A program made the position numbers and the translations under genes. The notes beneath the pieces are model-generated. The model saw only the letters and a list, made by a program, of their open reading frames with translations, had not been told where the DNA came from and searched no databases. From Pomphorhynchus laevis (lineage: Eukaryota; Acanthocephala; Palaeacanthocephala; Echinorhynchida; Pomphorhynchidae), in NCBI GenBank assembly GCA_012934845.2, contig WNNJ02000905.1, positions 62,001 through 126,000 on the forward strand: a stretch of DNA of 64,000 nucleotides, given 5' to 3'. How positions within the stretch are numbered: position 1 is the stretch's first letter; the number at the start of each line of letters is the position of its first letter. Shown here one piece after another: positions 45,125 through 57,710 of this stretch.

Positions 45125-48100
45125 GCACAATTTCGGTCTTCAACAATTCATGTCTTCTAATTTCTCTTCTATGGCCTCAAATCCATGGGGATCTGAGCCC
45201 ACCAACCGATCCAACACGCCGCCTTCCGACTGAACCACCCGGGGTCTTTCACCCCCCCCCGAAGAATCCAATCGGCGCGGACTATGCTGGGTAAACGAGA
45301 GACGAGGAGCTTAAGAAACCTTAGCCTTTGCTCTGGGGGACGTCCTCTAGAAAAGAAGACTAATCCCGAGATAGCCCAAGTGCCCCAGAGGCGCACCTGG
45401 GCTTTCCCTTTCAATGACAGATGTTGAGCCCGTTTCAGGGCCCACCTAGCTTTCTTCAGGATACATTTGAATCTATCCAGATCGGCTTTCGCCGACCAGT
45501 TCACCGTAACGGTGAACCCCAGGTATTTTACTCGACTTGTAAAGGTGGGGAGTGGTTCAGAGGCAAATATGGAGGAGAGCGCAGAGAGTGCTAGTCTCTT
45601 AAGTTTTTTCTTTGTTGCAGGGGAGCCATGAAAGACTACCACCTGCGATTTTGCAGAGTTTAAAATAAGATTGGACTTGGAGTATTTGGTCTTTTAATCT
45701 TAAAAAGAAACGGCTGATGTCCGAGACTACGTCTTTGCACCTCGTCCAGAGAAAAGGGCTATGGTATCATCGGCGTATACCACTAGAAATTGTTCACGTT
45801 TAAAAATTTTAAAGAGTTTCAATGGAAGCAGCAAGGAAACAAGATAGGAGAAAGAGGGGATCCTTTGGGCACACTCGTAATAGTGTAGAACTGACGCGCA
45901 TCAGGGTCGTCTTCATAATTGAATAGCTTGGTGTACAAGCAGGTATCTCCACCTCTGTTAAACAATTTCTCGCAAGGCAACCCCGAGAGACAATAAGAGA
46001 AGAGATAACAAAAGGGAATGGAGATGCGGTCAAATGCAGCAGAAAAGTCAAGGAAAACAGCCACAACTAAACGATGGCTATTATCCCGACAAAACTGCTC
46101 CACCTCACCAACTGCTGAATAGACCGAGCGTCCTTTGACGAACCCATGAAAACCTAGAGGGATCAAATTACGCCTACTTAAATAGTCGCAGATTTTACGC
46201 GCAAGCGCTTTTTCGTAAATTGACACGAGGGCATTTTGAATCGAAATGGGTCGCAGATCTTTAGGGCATGAGCAGAATTTTTTCTTAGGAATAAAAACAC
46301 GCTTACTAATATTGATGCCTGCTACATCGGATGGGGATGCTAAAAGCATTGTGACGGCCACCTCTCTTCTCTGATCAGCTGTCAAAAGCTGATAGACCCG
46401 AGAAGAAAGTGGAGCGATGGATTTGGAGGTGCCCGGGAGTGGACCCCAGGAGTTAAGGATATCCGTAACAGATAGATCCCTACTTCTGAAGTTACACCAA
46501 GGCGGGATTGGTTGAAGTGATTGGGTGGCTTCATAGTTGTGTATGGCTAGTGACTCCTCTGAAACTTTATCAAGGCCTACATTCCCTATCCAACCCAATG
46601 CTCTATCCTTCCAGCAAACAAACTTCTTGAAAATCTTCCAAAAGGAAGACTGAGAAGGACTAAGGCGAGCAATACTCGTCCTATCCTTACTCAGCTGGAA
46701 CCTATATCTAGTGCTCCAGTATTCATTCGAGAGAGCCTGTCTGGCGGAAACAGAGAGATTAGGGAGGTTCAGCAATTTCGCTAGGACCTTGAGTTTCGTC
46801 GGAGTGGGATTGTATATACGACCTTTATAAGTAGTCGATAAAATCGCGTTAGCTTGCGAAAAGAGGTAGGTATTAAATTCGGTCATACTCTCATTTCCTA
46901 TTCTGGGAAAGAGTTGGATAGCCGCTTGAAAGAAAGCCACTCTGATCGGATCAAAGTGAAACCTCCTTCGAAGCAACGTATCTTCCTCAATTCTCCAACG
47001 AATTAGGTCATGAGAGGTGGACAATTGCTGGCGCGATTGCTCTGTGCAGAGGGGCTTTAACAACCACCTCGAGTGAAGCAGTAAAATATCGAGGACTGAA
47101 TTTGTTGATATGCAATGAAAGGTAGGGGAAGGTGGTTTGTGAATAAGATAACCGTTCCTAGCTCTGCGAAGTGCTGCATTGATCCAACGACCAGTTCTGT
47201 CGTTGAAATCTCCAAGTATCATGTCGTAGCCGCTGTCGATAATACTATCCAGGGTGACACGGTTTTTGTGTATCTCCCCAGGACGGATGTAGACATTGGC
47301 AAGACTGAGGCGTTTACCGTTCTTACAGAGTGAAACTACTAAACAAGACATGGCTGGACATGAATAGTTTAATAGGAGGGAGGACCTTAAAGAGCACTTA
47401 ATTAAGGTCAAGAGTCCTTGAGATGAAGATGAGTGAGGAGGGGTTATGTACGGAGTATAGTGGGAACAAATGTGCTTTGGGATAAATCGAGTAATGTCCT
47501 GGGGTAGACGGATAGACCGCGTCTCCTGGAGGACTATAACATCTGCATCTCTACCGGATAGAAGTCTAAGGGCAGAAGCACCTCCCGAATTCTACTGAAG
47601 GATATTCAGTGAAAAAGACTCACGATTACTCTGCATTGTGGTGGATTAGTTTGATGTGGGATTGCCTACCTAGAAGGAGCTAGGAACGGGAAGGTTCCCC
47701 TTTCCCGTCACTAGAATTATCTGGGGCAGGTACTTGCCCATAGGCAACATCTTGATTTCCCCTTATTTTTTATTCTTCAGGAGATTGCCAATATTGATAG
47801 GAGGGATAGGATGAGCAGAAGCCCCCCTCTTTTTGGATGATGGAATTGCCGTTGATGATGGAATAGTAGGGTTAGTACAGAATGTGGCAACAACAGAGGA
47901 TACTAAAACTTCTATCTTCTTATACATTGTTTCTATATGTATATCAATTGCTCGCATGAGATCATCGTCCCTCGTACGAGTGGCAGCATTTGCAAAGGTA
48001 CCAGATTTCGGTTGGGCAGCAGACTTGTTAAATCCGCCTTGATATAATTTAAAATGTCTGCATTTTCTGCTCCATGCAGGATGGCTCCCCCACAGTTAGA

Positions 48101-48845
48101 TCATAATGGAGGGGATACACATTTTTCTCCTGTCAACAAAGCCGGACACTGGGGGGAGCCACACACCCCACATGTCGATGACTCACTGCAGCTTGAGGCC
48201 CATTTGTGGCACCGACTGCAGTGCGGATATGTGAACTCTTCTTTGTCAATGATTGTAAATCTGAGATTAAATCCCATGAAGGGATTACAAGCTGAATTAG
48301 CCAGCGATTCAGCCCCCTCTAGGGAAGCGGAACAAAATCCAACTGGTATTTGATGTCCGCTCTTGCCTATTATTGAACGGAAGTTCGATATTTTAAATGT
48401 TTATTTTTGTAACTCGATATCATTCTCTTCCAATTGACAAGGGAGGTTAGATACTTTTAGAGTGGCAAGTATGGGTTTAGAGTATATGGACCCATACTCC
48501 GACAGGGAAGATTCGATGTATTTAATATACCCCTTTAAGAGGTCTGAGGTGGTAAACGAAATCTTTAGTTCAGTTTCATAAAGTTTTACCGAGTTGAAAA
48601 TGATTCTATTTGATAGTTGCTCTGTAAACGGCCGTAGAAAGAAATTAAACAATAAATGCCTTTCCATAGGCTTTTTGATCTTTATAATTATCAGATTTTT
48701 TAGTAAATCTGATAACTAAAAAATATCTGGGGGAAGTACTTCCCCATCCCTAGCAGCAATTGAAAACTCACTAACCTTTGGAACAGGCGATTTCAGAGCA
48801 GCATTTACCTGTATTTCGTCATGTTCCTTTGTTTTTACTAGAAAA
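45125..48845 (-). mobile_element. LINE family A copy A8, nearly complete
   Basis: ORF1 starts at an ATG near 48825 and is decayed. It shows the SNRIIFNSVKLYETELKISF block (48401-48667) and a Cys-rich knuckle region at 48080-48240. A Ser/Pro-rich tail lies at 47763-47957. ORF2 opens with endonuclease at about 47600 and has one long frame, 45819-47411. It is followed by VVYADDT near 45780 and the C-terminal domain at 45169-45642. It lies between the two pieces of LINE family C, so it may have inserted there. Confidence 0.85.
45819..47411 (-). pseudogene. LINE A8 ORF2, endonuclease to RT palm (longest LINE frame here)
   Basis: 530 residues without a stop. The endonuclease half has RLSLANVYIRPGEIHKN, MILGDFNDRTGRWINAALRR and TSHDLIRW, the place of the catalytic His. 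A linker of about 150 residues leads to RT boxes VFIPKKKF, DLRPISIQNALVSIYEKALA, FHGFVKGRSVYSAVGE and VVAVFLDFSAAFDRISIPF. GSPLSPILF follows with the preceding box altered from GVPQ to SVPK. The frame ends before YADD, which lies in another frame just downstream (about 45780). The endonuclease N-terminus lies upstream in a further frame. Confidence 0.85.
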
Positions 48846-48849
48846 TTGA

Positions 48850-50460
48850 CTAGAAAACTGTTTTTTTACAATCCTTCGTTCCTCCGACACGCTTGTTCGT
48901 ACTCATTTTTAGAAATTTATGAATCACTTTGCTCACAATACCGGTTAAGCTTACAAGTATGTAGCTTTTGAGAATGTTAATGTCACCCTTCTTAAATATT
49001 GGAACAACATCAGCGCATTTCCAGTATAGCGAAAGCTTACAAGTCTCAAGCGACAGTTGAAACAACTTTGCCTATTGATGAGCTAGAAGATGACGTAAAT
49101 TATGAACTGGCATAGGGTGAATGTTATCTGGCCCTGATGACAAATACATCGATAAACTGGTTAGCTCATCATATATCGAAGATGGTGGTACTACAATAGG
49201 CGTGTATGAAAATGTGGCGTTAATATGAGCAATGGTGTCTCCTGAATTGTGACAAATAGTCATTTTCCAGCCGAAATGTATCAGCAAAAGCGTCTGCGAT
49301 CATTGCGCTAGAGTCGATAATTTCATCGCCGAGCTTTAGCGTCGATTTAAGCGGTCTAAGACATTTACTTCTGTGACATACAACAAAAATATTTTCGGGG
49401 CTAAGTGGATTGAGTTAATTATTTTGGACTCGTAGAGGAGTATTTTCTTATCTCGAAGCCTAGCATACTGATTTCGACAAAGCATTATACTTAGAACGAT
49501 ATGTTGGGTCGGACGGTATATCCTGTATATGATATTCCTGTTACGTATAAACGTTTCAATTCAGAATCAAATCATGGAGGTATCCATCGTTTAGTAATCA
49601 TTATACACTACTCAGGGACAAAGCGATTAGAAATTAGTATTAACTTCTCGCGAATGTTTTGACATTGATCATAGATGTCAGTAGCATATGTTTCAAACGA
49701 GATAGAGATTGCATACTCAACAAGTGATGCTCTATCTATACAGTGCCACATACATTTAGACAATACAGTTTCGACGTTATCACAAGACTGCATTCCAAAT
49801 ATGTTGACATCAAACAAGATGCTTCCTCGAGAGATCCAAAAACCATTTTTAAGAGACGAGGTTGACCACTATTATTATCACGCCTTCTTAGACGGAAAGT
49901 TTTTTCACTTTGAGAGTTGCAGCAATACTTTCTACGCTTTTAACAAGCATGTTAGATAATATTTTACGTATCGATGTTACGTCGTCATCTAAACGGCCTT
50001 GAACACTACTCGAATTCGATTCTACTACAGACGCGAAAATGACGCATTTAGATCTATTGTCTCATTTGCGTTTAAAATTACCATTTGATAAGTGGCTGGA
50101 GTTTCATCTATGGAACCCGATAAACTATGGTCATCAACGGGTACACCAACATACCCGTCTGAAAATTGATGAACATGTGCCTGTCGTTTCTGCTCATAGG
50201 TCAGTGATGTTGGTAGGTTTATCTTGATGCTCAAATAATTAATCGGTAAGTGATCTTGATAACTGGGAAGGGCTCGAAAATTGCGGAGTACTGACATCCT
50301 TTTCGAACATACATATATTCGAATTGTCAAAAGGGGAACGAAATAGTGTTGATTGTGAAGTACACTGTTCGGATCGATAATGTGGATCTCTTGTAATTGA
50401 CTGTGTGGATGCTTGTCTGTCTTCAGAATCGTGATAATCGCAAGACGACAACCGTTTGAT
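48850..50460 (-). mobile_element. LINE family C, 5' part (linker and RT N-terminus)
   Basis: The minus strand encodes YLSSGPDNIHPMPVHNLRHL (49072-49287), then LSLYWKCADVVPIFKKGDIN and LVSLTGIVSKVIHKFL (48850-49065), the RT boxes that precede those at 45 kb. Further upstream, around 49420-49620, the PWFDSELKRL string is the usual segment between endonuclease and RT. Frames at 50025-50451 are unassigned. The last 20 codons overlap in homology with the start of the 45-kb piece, so the two may be one element split by A8 with a duplication, or two separate copies. Confidence 0.6.
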
Positions 50461-50635
50461 TTAGTTGTACATTGATTTTGTTGAACTTTATTATTCGCTG
50501 TAAATAATTCGGTTGAAAGTTGATTATAGCAACATATGTAGCTTATTAGATAATATCAATGATTGTTGTCATATAATTTTATCTCCGGGGTTGACATATT
50601 TAAAAAAATAAAACTATTTTTCTAACGTGGCAAAT

Positions 50636-50651
50636 GCGTGCCAGCGCACGC
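50636..50651. repeat. 3'-terminal hairpin of LINE B2
   Basis: Perfect 6-bp arms gcgtgc and gcacgc around a four-base loop, close to the element's 3' end and shared with B1 and B3. Confidence 0.7.
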
Positions 50652-52959
50652 TTACATGACCACAACAAACAAAAATGTAAATCATGTGTCGAGAAGGTGT
50701 GAACGGAGGAGGTGTTTGAATGTGATAAAGGAGGGGCGCGGCGGACGTCGAGAGGGAGTTGATTCCAGGCGAGTGAGGCGGCGACGAGGAAGGATCGGAG
50801 ACCGTAGTTGTTGGAGTAATTGGGAACGTGGAGTAAGAGGAAATTACGGGAACGAAGCGATAGCGAGGTGGGTGAGTGTCGTCTAAGAAAGGTTGGTTGA
50901 TGAACGATGGGGAGCCGACAGCGATGAGACAGAAAGTTACGAGAAGAAGGCGGAGTTTGATACGGATGTGGATGGTGGGCCAGGAGAGTTGGGCAAAATA
51001 TGTGGATGTGTGGTCGAAGCGACGGAGACGAAAGAGCACTCGAACGGCAGAGTTGATTATTCGTTGTAGGGGTAGGATGATGGATTTTGGAGAATTGGCG
51101 AAAAGGCTAAGGCAGTAATCGATTTTAGGAAAAAGAAGCGTTGAAAGAAGGGACATACAAGAACGGAAGTCGATAAGAAGGCGGATACGGCGGATGTCAC
51201 GGAGAATTAAGTTAGACGAGCGGACCTTGTCACGGACGAAGGGTTTAAGAGAAAGGTGATCATCGAAATGGAAGCCTAAGAAAGTGAGATTGTGGACTAT
51301 GGGGATGATCGATGAGGCAAAAGATACAGTGAGAGGAGATATGTTTGATTTACGGGGGAGGATCTACATTAATTTGGACTTGTCGGGGTTTAGAACAAGA
51401 TGGAGATTGGAGAGACGTTTGTAGATAGAAGAAAGATAGTTGGAGGCAGAAATGCCGATATCGTGTATGCGATGTGCGGGTGCATGAGCATAGATGAGGA
51501 TGTCATCGGCGTATTGCATGACGTTAAAGGAGTAAGGTTTGATAAACGGAGAGAGATCGCCAAGCAAAAGAGAGAAAAACAGGGGACATTGAACAGAACC
51601 TTGTGGGACCCCGCAAAAGATAGGGATGGGAGGGGAGGATGATGAATTAGAACAGACGCGAAAGGAACGGTCGGAAGATATGAGGCAAACCATGCTACGG
51701 AGGAGGAAGAAAAGCCGTAATCATAACGAAGGCGAGAAAGGAGGACGGAGTGGTCGACAATGTCGAATGCGGAGGAGAGGTCGAGGGAGATGAGAACACT
51801 ATATAGAGCCTTGTCTCGAGAAATGAGTAAGTCGTTGTAAACTTTCATGCAGGCGATTTCTGTGGAGTGATTAGAGCGGAAAGCGGATTGGAAAGGGTGG
51901 TACAGATTGGATGAAAAGAGATAAGCGTTGATCTGTATTAAGATGAGGCGTTCTAAGAGCTTAGAGAGAGTAGGAGTAGTGAAATGGGGCTATAGCTAGA
52001 AAGAAGGGAGGGGTCCAGCGATTGTTTCTTAACGAGAGGACGAACAATTGCGGATTTCCAGTGTGAAGGGAATATACGACTGCGGATAGACGAGTTAAAC
52101 AAGGTTATGAGAAACGGGGATATGGATAAACATATGGGTTTTAATATGTGAGTAGGCAGGATATCGGCAGGTGAGGTTTTGTTGGGCAAGGACATGAGGA
52201 CAGATGATACTTCTGTAGGTGAGACAGGGAGAAGATGAAAGAGTTCCGGAAGGATGAGATTAGACTGGGCAGAGTGGGATAGGATGGAGACCGGGGTGTG
52301 AGAGAGCAACGTGGATACTTTAGTCTGGAGAAATGACAAATAATCATTGGCATTGATGTTGCACGGCGAAGAGGAGCGAGCAAGGATTGAGTTAAAAGTA
52401 TGTCATAGAGTCTTAGAGTTGAATGAAGTGATGATTTTATGCTGCCAGAAGGAGTTGCATTTGGTACGTAGTAGGTTGAGATGAGACCGGCGAAGAGCAA
52501 GATAGGAATCACGGAAAGACGGAGTGATCGAGCAGAAATCACTTCTGAGAGAGCGGTGATAGACTCAAAAAGCATGGCGGAGTCGACGCTTTGAGAGTAG
52601 GCATTGGATGTCAAACCATGGGCACGGTGCAAGCGACGGTGTGGGTGAGACTTGAAGGACATGATAAGATCGAGAGTGGATGTGTATTCAGAGTCGAAAA
52701 GAAAGGCGAGATCGTGAGTAGATGAATATGTTATTGTGGGATAGGATAGAGACGATTTGAGTAAGGCAGAGCGGAGAAGGGCGAGGTCAAGATTTCTCCC
52801 AGGGCGACGTAGGATTATAGGTGTGGGAGGAGGGGTGTGGTTGTGAGTGAGATCGAGGGTGACGAGAAAGTGATCGGATAGACCATGATCAGAGATGGAC
52901 AGTGAGGTGTATGCAGCAAAATGATCAGGGTAGATCAAAATTGCCATTTCTGAAACGTG

Positions 52960-53845
52960 GATCCATTTCTGAAACGTGTATGTATTATTATTCTTAGACC
53001 ACCTAGGAGATAATGCTCATACGGTAGCATCACAAAATACAAAAAAGCACAAAAGAAGACACAAAGGAACTAAAACATGAAGGGTTGAGATTCACGGTAT
53101 TTTCTTCATTAACATTAGTTTTGACTTGGTTCACACTATTTACATAAGAAAGTTATTTCATTCCTTGGTAACTCTGTCCTTTAGGCTGTTGAGCCTTTTC
53201 TACAACCTGCAAAACGGATTTATAGTGAATTCATGTCCTCACGTACGAGTTTCCATTCGCAAAGGAAAATAAAATGAATTAGACTTGTAGGATCATTAAC
53301 ACCCTGCCATGTGACAACAACATCCTCCACTCTTCGCTTAAGAGACATTGGCTTCATATTTAGAGCGATAAGCGGTCATGGTAGGGGAGATCCCGTGACC
53401 TGAAACACATTTGGTTGCTTTTCTGAGCACTCTCTCTATCTGAAGATCTTCATTTCTATTTACTGGAGATGACACTTTTAATTAATGTACAACAAAATCA
53501 CCTCTTCTTTAAACATATATTAGCCAAGAACGATCATGCCCTTCGTTCGAATGTGATAACACATCAAGTCGTTAGTTAAATCATCCCGTCGTTAGCTAAA
53601 TGAACACCTTCCGTATCAACACCTTCCTTTGTGATCTGAGAGTATGTATGATTATTCAATTTTTCACTAATTGAATCAGATAGCTTATCATTATCAGCCT
53701 TGTAATGCAAGATAGTTAAGTAGGAGCGATGTGATGCCATGCAGAATTCACAAATACACTTCTTGTTGGCAATAAGATGTTAATTAGTCATAATATCAGA
53801 TGAATTCGTCATGCCGTCAATTCGTCAAAATATCATCCGCAACTT
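52960..53845. other. unassigned segment inside LINE B2
   Basis: This part shows no similarity to the corresponding region of B1, B3 or B4. It begins with a doubled atttctgaaacgtg string (52947-52980). It could be an inserted sequence or host DNA brought in by rearrangement; no long frame is present. Confidence 0.4.
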
Positions 53846-54149
53846 GTTAGCTGATGAGTTGTCTACTGTCATCAATTGTTTATCGAGATGAAACACCATC
53901 AAATTTTGTGGCGGGTGTGGACAACTTGAAAATTTCCGTCGATGTTTCGGATGGAGAGAGATGTTTCGCTGCTTTACTCGGGACGGCGTTTTTCGATGCG
54001 GGCAGAAGAGAATCTAGCTATTTCGGAAGGAGTGTGATCGGGGAAAATGCGAGTGTTTGAAGTGGACATTAGTTTAAATCGTTGGGAGTGGACATTAGTT
54101 TAAATCGTAGGGAATATGACATGGGATGGGAAGTGTATATGGGACAGGA

Positions 54150-54353
54150 TCAGTGGGTGGAGAAAGGACATTGGAAACAATGGAAGTAGTTTGAGTGGAT
54201 GTTGTTTGCACAAAAACCACACAGGGAGTCTTCCTTAGACTTACTGTTGTCGCAGGCGATTGTTGTCCAGACGCTGCAGTCGTGTGTCGAGCATTGTATT
54301 TGAAGTTGAGCATAGTTGTTGTCGGTCGTAGATGTTTTCTTACGTCTTCCCAT
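54150..54353 (-). pseudogene. LINE B2 ORF1 N-terminus with Cys-rich module
   Basis: The frame starts MGRRKKTSTTDNNYAQLQIQ and continues with C-STHD-C-SVWTT ... LCGFC, i.e. C-x4-C, a Trp two residues on, then C-x2-C after about 17 residues. B4 (62126-62317) and B3 (near 59690-59800) show the same layout, so this is a conserved zinc-binding-type module of the family. Confidence 0.7.
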
Positions 54354-54425
54354 TAACGTCTTTGTTTGTTCAAGCTGTTAAATTTGCCACTGCAACTGTT
54401 CGGCGAGCGCAGCGAGCTGATCATT

Positions 54426-54525
54426 AACTGATTGAATTGATCCGCAGCTGATTGAATTGATATGCAACTGATTAAATTGACATGCTACTGACTGAATTGA
54501 TTCGCAACTGATTGAATTGATTGTG
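54426..54525. repeat. five 20-bp tandem repeats
   Basis: Five consecutive 20-base units of the type aactgattgaattgatycgc lie directly upstream of the ORF1 ATG of LINE B2. The units differ from each other at one to four bases. Confidence 0.85.
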
Positions 54526-54530
54526 TATTA

Positions 54531-55321
54531 TCGATCCTTTGAAAATGCTATCAGTTGAAACGGATGCTTTCAATTATACTATTTGTGCATTTCTTTCATA
54601 AGAAGGTCGGCCTGTAATTTTTCAATAAACACTTCAGTCATCGACTCAAAGTTACTCGTCCATAAAGAAGGAGGCATCTGCAGTAGTGGGGGCTTGAAAA
54701 GCTAGCGGCATTATCTAAGCAAATCGTTTTAAATAGTGACATATCAACGCAGCGTATCTTTTATTTTTTAACAAAGTACATCGAAACAAAACAACGAAAG
54801 GATCTAATATGGCGAATTAAACGAACACCTTTACGTATGAGTTCTCTTTTCGATCGGGATACGAAAATCAATTAGCAAATATTTTCTCGAATTTCAATTT
54901 CCGCATGTGTTTTGACTAGCCTAGAAGCACTGAATGAAATTCACCTAACGTTCAGTCACTCTAAGTATTAAAACTGTGAAACATTGCCTTACACAATGAT
55001 AATAGAAAAATAATCAATAACTGTCAAACTTGCTTCTTCTTAAAGCCGCGATTTTATAATCTTTCTGGAGCTCATTAAAATGACCATATCGTTCGAGATG
55101 ATATTTATGGATTTTAAGGGGCTACTTACTCACTTGTGAAAATTAGAATCGAAATGTTCTTAGTATAATCAAGATTTGCTTTCATGTCAAAGTTAACTGT
55201 CTTTAGGTGGATGAACACTATTAAGACTAAAAGATTTATTGTTGAAAAAGTGTGTAAGCTTTCGACGATAGCGTCCTTATTAAGCTTAATAAGGACGATA
55301 TAAGGACGATAATCCGGATTT
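54531..55321. other. stretch without a recognisable gene
   Basis: No coding or repeat signal is recognised apart from a short taataaggacgata duplication at 55275-55315, just after the end of the minus-strand frame at 55322. Confidence 0.45.
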
Positions 55322-55840
55322 TTAAGCTTGTGGCTTTGTACTCCGTGGTAGAGGAGCTATAATGCCCTTTGTGATGTGATACCGTATGGCTCTTGTGAGT
55401 GCAGGACTCACGTTAGATTTCCATCGGCGCCAACTCACAGGTATGGTTTCAATTTTCACTTCTTGGCGGAATATCGAACGAATATGCCTTGGTGCCTGAC
55501 TTTGTTCTAAAAGTTGAGGTATGTTAGCCACATCAGCTATCTCAGGATGTCGCTGGTACGATGAAGATCGTATCCTAACGAGCTCTTCTAACAAAGATCC
55601 AAGATCAATGTCTTCCAGGTCTCGTTCAATGAACATTTCCTGGTGCGCTAGGACAATTGATGTTGGGTTTTGCTGACTGAGTATGTCAATATACTCGTTT
55701 ACTGTCAACTGTCCCTTCATCAAGAGTATGAGATTCCGTTGCAGAACTGCATACTCGTCCTCTCCTGATATCTGATCAACAATTTCTCTAATTGGTGGCC
55801 GAAATAAATCCGGTATCACCGAGAATATTGCATGCATCAT
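55322..55840 (-). CDS. unidentified 172-residue protein
   Basis: The frame opens at an ATG at 55840 (MMHAIFSVIPDLFRPPIREI) and ends PLPRSTKPQA. The in-frame codons upstream to 55864 lack an ATG and are preceded by stops. It is rich in Glu, Arg and Ile, with amphipathic stretches such as YAVLQRNLILLMKGQLTVN and SLLEELVRIRSSSY, so it is probably helical. No signal peptide, membrane segment or known motif is seen. Its codon use looks like real coding sequence and it is unbroken, unlike the LINE frames around it. The 3' end of LINE B3 lies only about 100 bp upstream, which would leave little room for a promoter. It may be a host exon or a retroelement ORF not otherwise seen here. Confidence 0.4.
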   Translation of the reverse strand: MMHAIFSVIPDLFRPPIREIVDQISGEDEYAVLQRNLILLMKGQLTVNEYIDILSQQNPTSIVLAHQEMFIERDLEDIDLGSLLEELVRIRSSSYQRHPEIADVANIPQLLEQSQAPRHIRSIFRQEVKIETIPVSWRRWKSNVSPALTRAIRYHITKGIIAPLPRSTKPQA

Positions 55841-55953
55841 CCCATGGTCCAAGGGTAATAACAATTATCATTACAGAAAACCACTTGAAATCTACATGTG
55901 TATACATCGATAATATCGTGGTTAATAATACAAATTTATTTAACGTAGTAAAT

Positions 55954-55970
55954 GCGTGCCAGCTGCACGC
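55954..55970. repeat. 3'-terminal hairpin of LINE B3
   Basis: Perfect arms gcgtgc and gcacgc around a five-base loop. Same place and sequence as in B1 and B2. Confidence 0.7.
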
Positions 55971-57710
55971 TTACAAGTCCACTAACAAAAAATGAAAAAG
56001 TCAAGCAGATAAATTGTTTAAAGGGATCGGATTTGGCGTTTGAAGCAGGGCAGAAAAGTTGATTGGCGTATGAGTGATCAGATAATTCCACGAGAGAGGA
56101 GCAGCCACCAGGAAGGAGCGGAGTCCAAAGGAGGGAGAGTAATTTGGGACATGTAAAAGAAGGGAAATACAGGAACGCGAGGAACAGTAAACAGGACGAG
56201 AATTGTCGATAAAAGGAGGGTTGAGAAATTAAGGGGTATGAAAAGTTATAAGGCAAAAAGCAATGATAAGAAGACGAATTTGAACACGACAATAAATGGT
56301 AGGCAAATCGAGAAAAACAAGATCGTGGGATGTATGATCAAACCGACGAAGACGGAACAGAAATCGGACGGCTGCGTTGATGATGCGTTGTAAAGTATGA
56401 AGAGTGGATTTAGGTAAGTTGGAAAATAGACTTAGACATTAATCAATCCTTGAGAAAATGAGAGAAGATATGAGAGTCATACCTGAAGGGAAATTGATAA
56501 ATCTACGAATTTGACGGAGGTTGTGGAGAATCAAGGTAGATTAGCGTACTTGATCTCTAACGAAAGGTTTAAGTGAAAGTCGGTTGTCAAAATAGCAGCC
56601 TAGGAGAACGATATTATCAACGATAGGAAGAATTGTAGAATTTAATGATACGGAGAAAGGTTCCAAGCCGAGGCGTCGAGGTAGGATCTACATAATTTTG
56701 GATTTATCAGGATTTAGAGAAAGGCAAAATAAGAAAGATGATTGGAAATTCAGACAAGACAATCGGAAGCAGAAACACTAAGATCATGAATACGATAAGG
56801 TGCATGAGCATAGATGAGAATGTCATCAGCATACTGCATAACATGGAAGTTAAATGTATGAGAAATCGAAGACAAATCACCGAGAAGAAGAGAGAAAAGC
56901 ATAGGGCCTAATACTGAGCCTTGTGGAACACCGGACGGGATGGACGAAGGATGAGAGAGGAGTTAGAATAGACGCGAAAAGTACGGCTTGATAGATATAA
57001 AGAAAATCATTATACAGTGGGTAAAGAGAAGCCATAATCATGACGAAGACGATGAAGAAGAATCAAGTGATCGACGATGTTTAAAGCAGACGATAGATCA
57101 AGAGAAACTATGACACTACATAATTTATGATCGCGCGAAATGAGTAAGTCGTTATAAACTTTAAGACAGACAATTTCGGTAGAAAAATTAGAGTGAAAAG
57201 CAGTTTGGAAGGACAAGTTGGATAAAATAGATATGCATTAACTTGCTTGAGAAAAAGACGCTCAAGGAGTTTAGAGAGGGTTGAGAGAAGTGAGATAGGA
57301 CGGTACGAATATGGTAGTGAAGGGTTGAGAGATTGCTTTTTGAGGACAGGGCAAGCAACAGGCGCATTTTCAGTTGGAAGGAAATGTGCGGCTACGGATG
57401 GATGAGTTGAACAATGTGGTTAGGAAGGATGAGATAGAGGAGCAGATATTTTTAAGCAAGTGAGTGGGAATTGGGTAAGAAGGAGAGGTTTTATTAGGTA
57501 ATGACAGCAGAACCGAAGAAACTTCATCAGACGAAACGGGAAGTAGGTGGAATAGTTCTGAGAGGGAAGTATTTAAAAAGAAGTGCGTACAAGGGGTAAT
57601 AGGTAGTAGGGAAAGTAAATTAGATAGCTTAGTTTGTAGATAAAAAGAAAATTCATCAGGATTTATATTACAAGGGTAGATGATCGTGAAAGAATTGAGT
57701 TTAAGATTTT

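Larger units (their letters stand above)
50620..54530 (-). mobile_element. LINE family B copy B2
   Basis: From 3' to 5' on the minus strand: the terminal hairpin (50636-50651) and a C-terminal domain at 50614-51156 (KIDYCLSLFANSPKSI). RT follows at 51364-51848 (VSLDLSSAFDIVDHSVLLSRL in the long frame, YADDILIYA, GVPQGSV). Then 51953-52339 holds the RT N-terminus (LPNKTSPADILPTHILK) and 52141-52947 the endonuclease C-terminal half (GLSDHFLVTLDLTHN). A Cys-rich ORF1 start lies at 54150-54353, and five 20-bp repeats lie just upstream of it. Between 52960 and about 53845 no LINE homology is seen, so the endonuclease N-terminus and much of ORF1 are replaced. Confidence 0.8.

Noticed and set aside
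53840-53900. Hammerhead core ctgatgag at 53849
   Set aside because: There is no matching stem II or gaaa at a workable distance.
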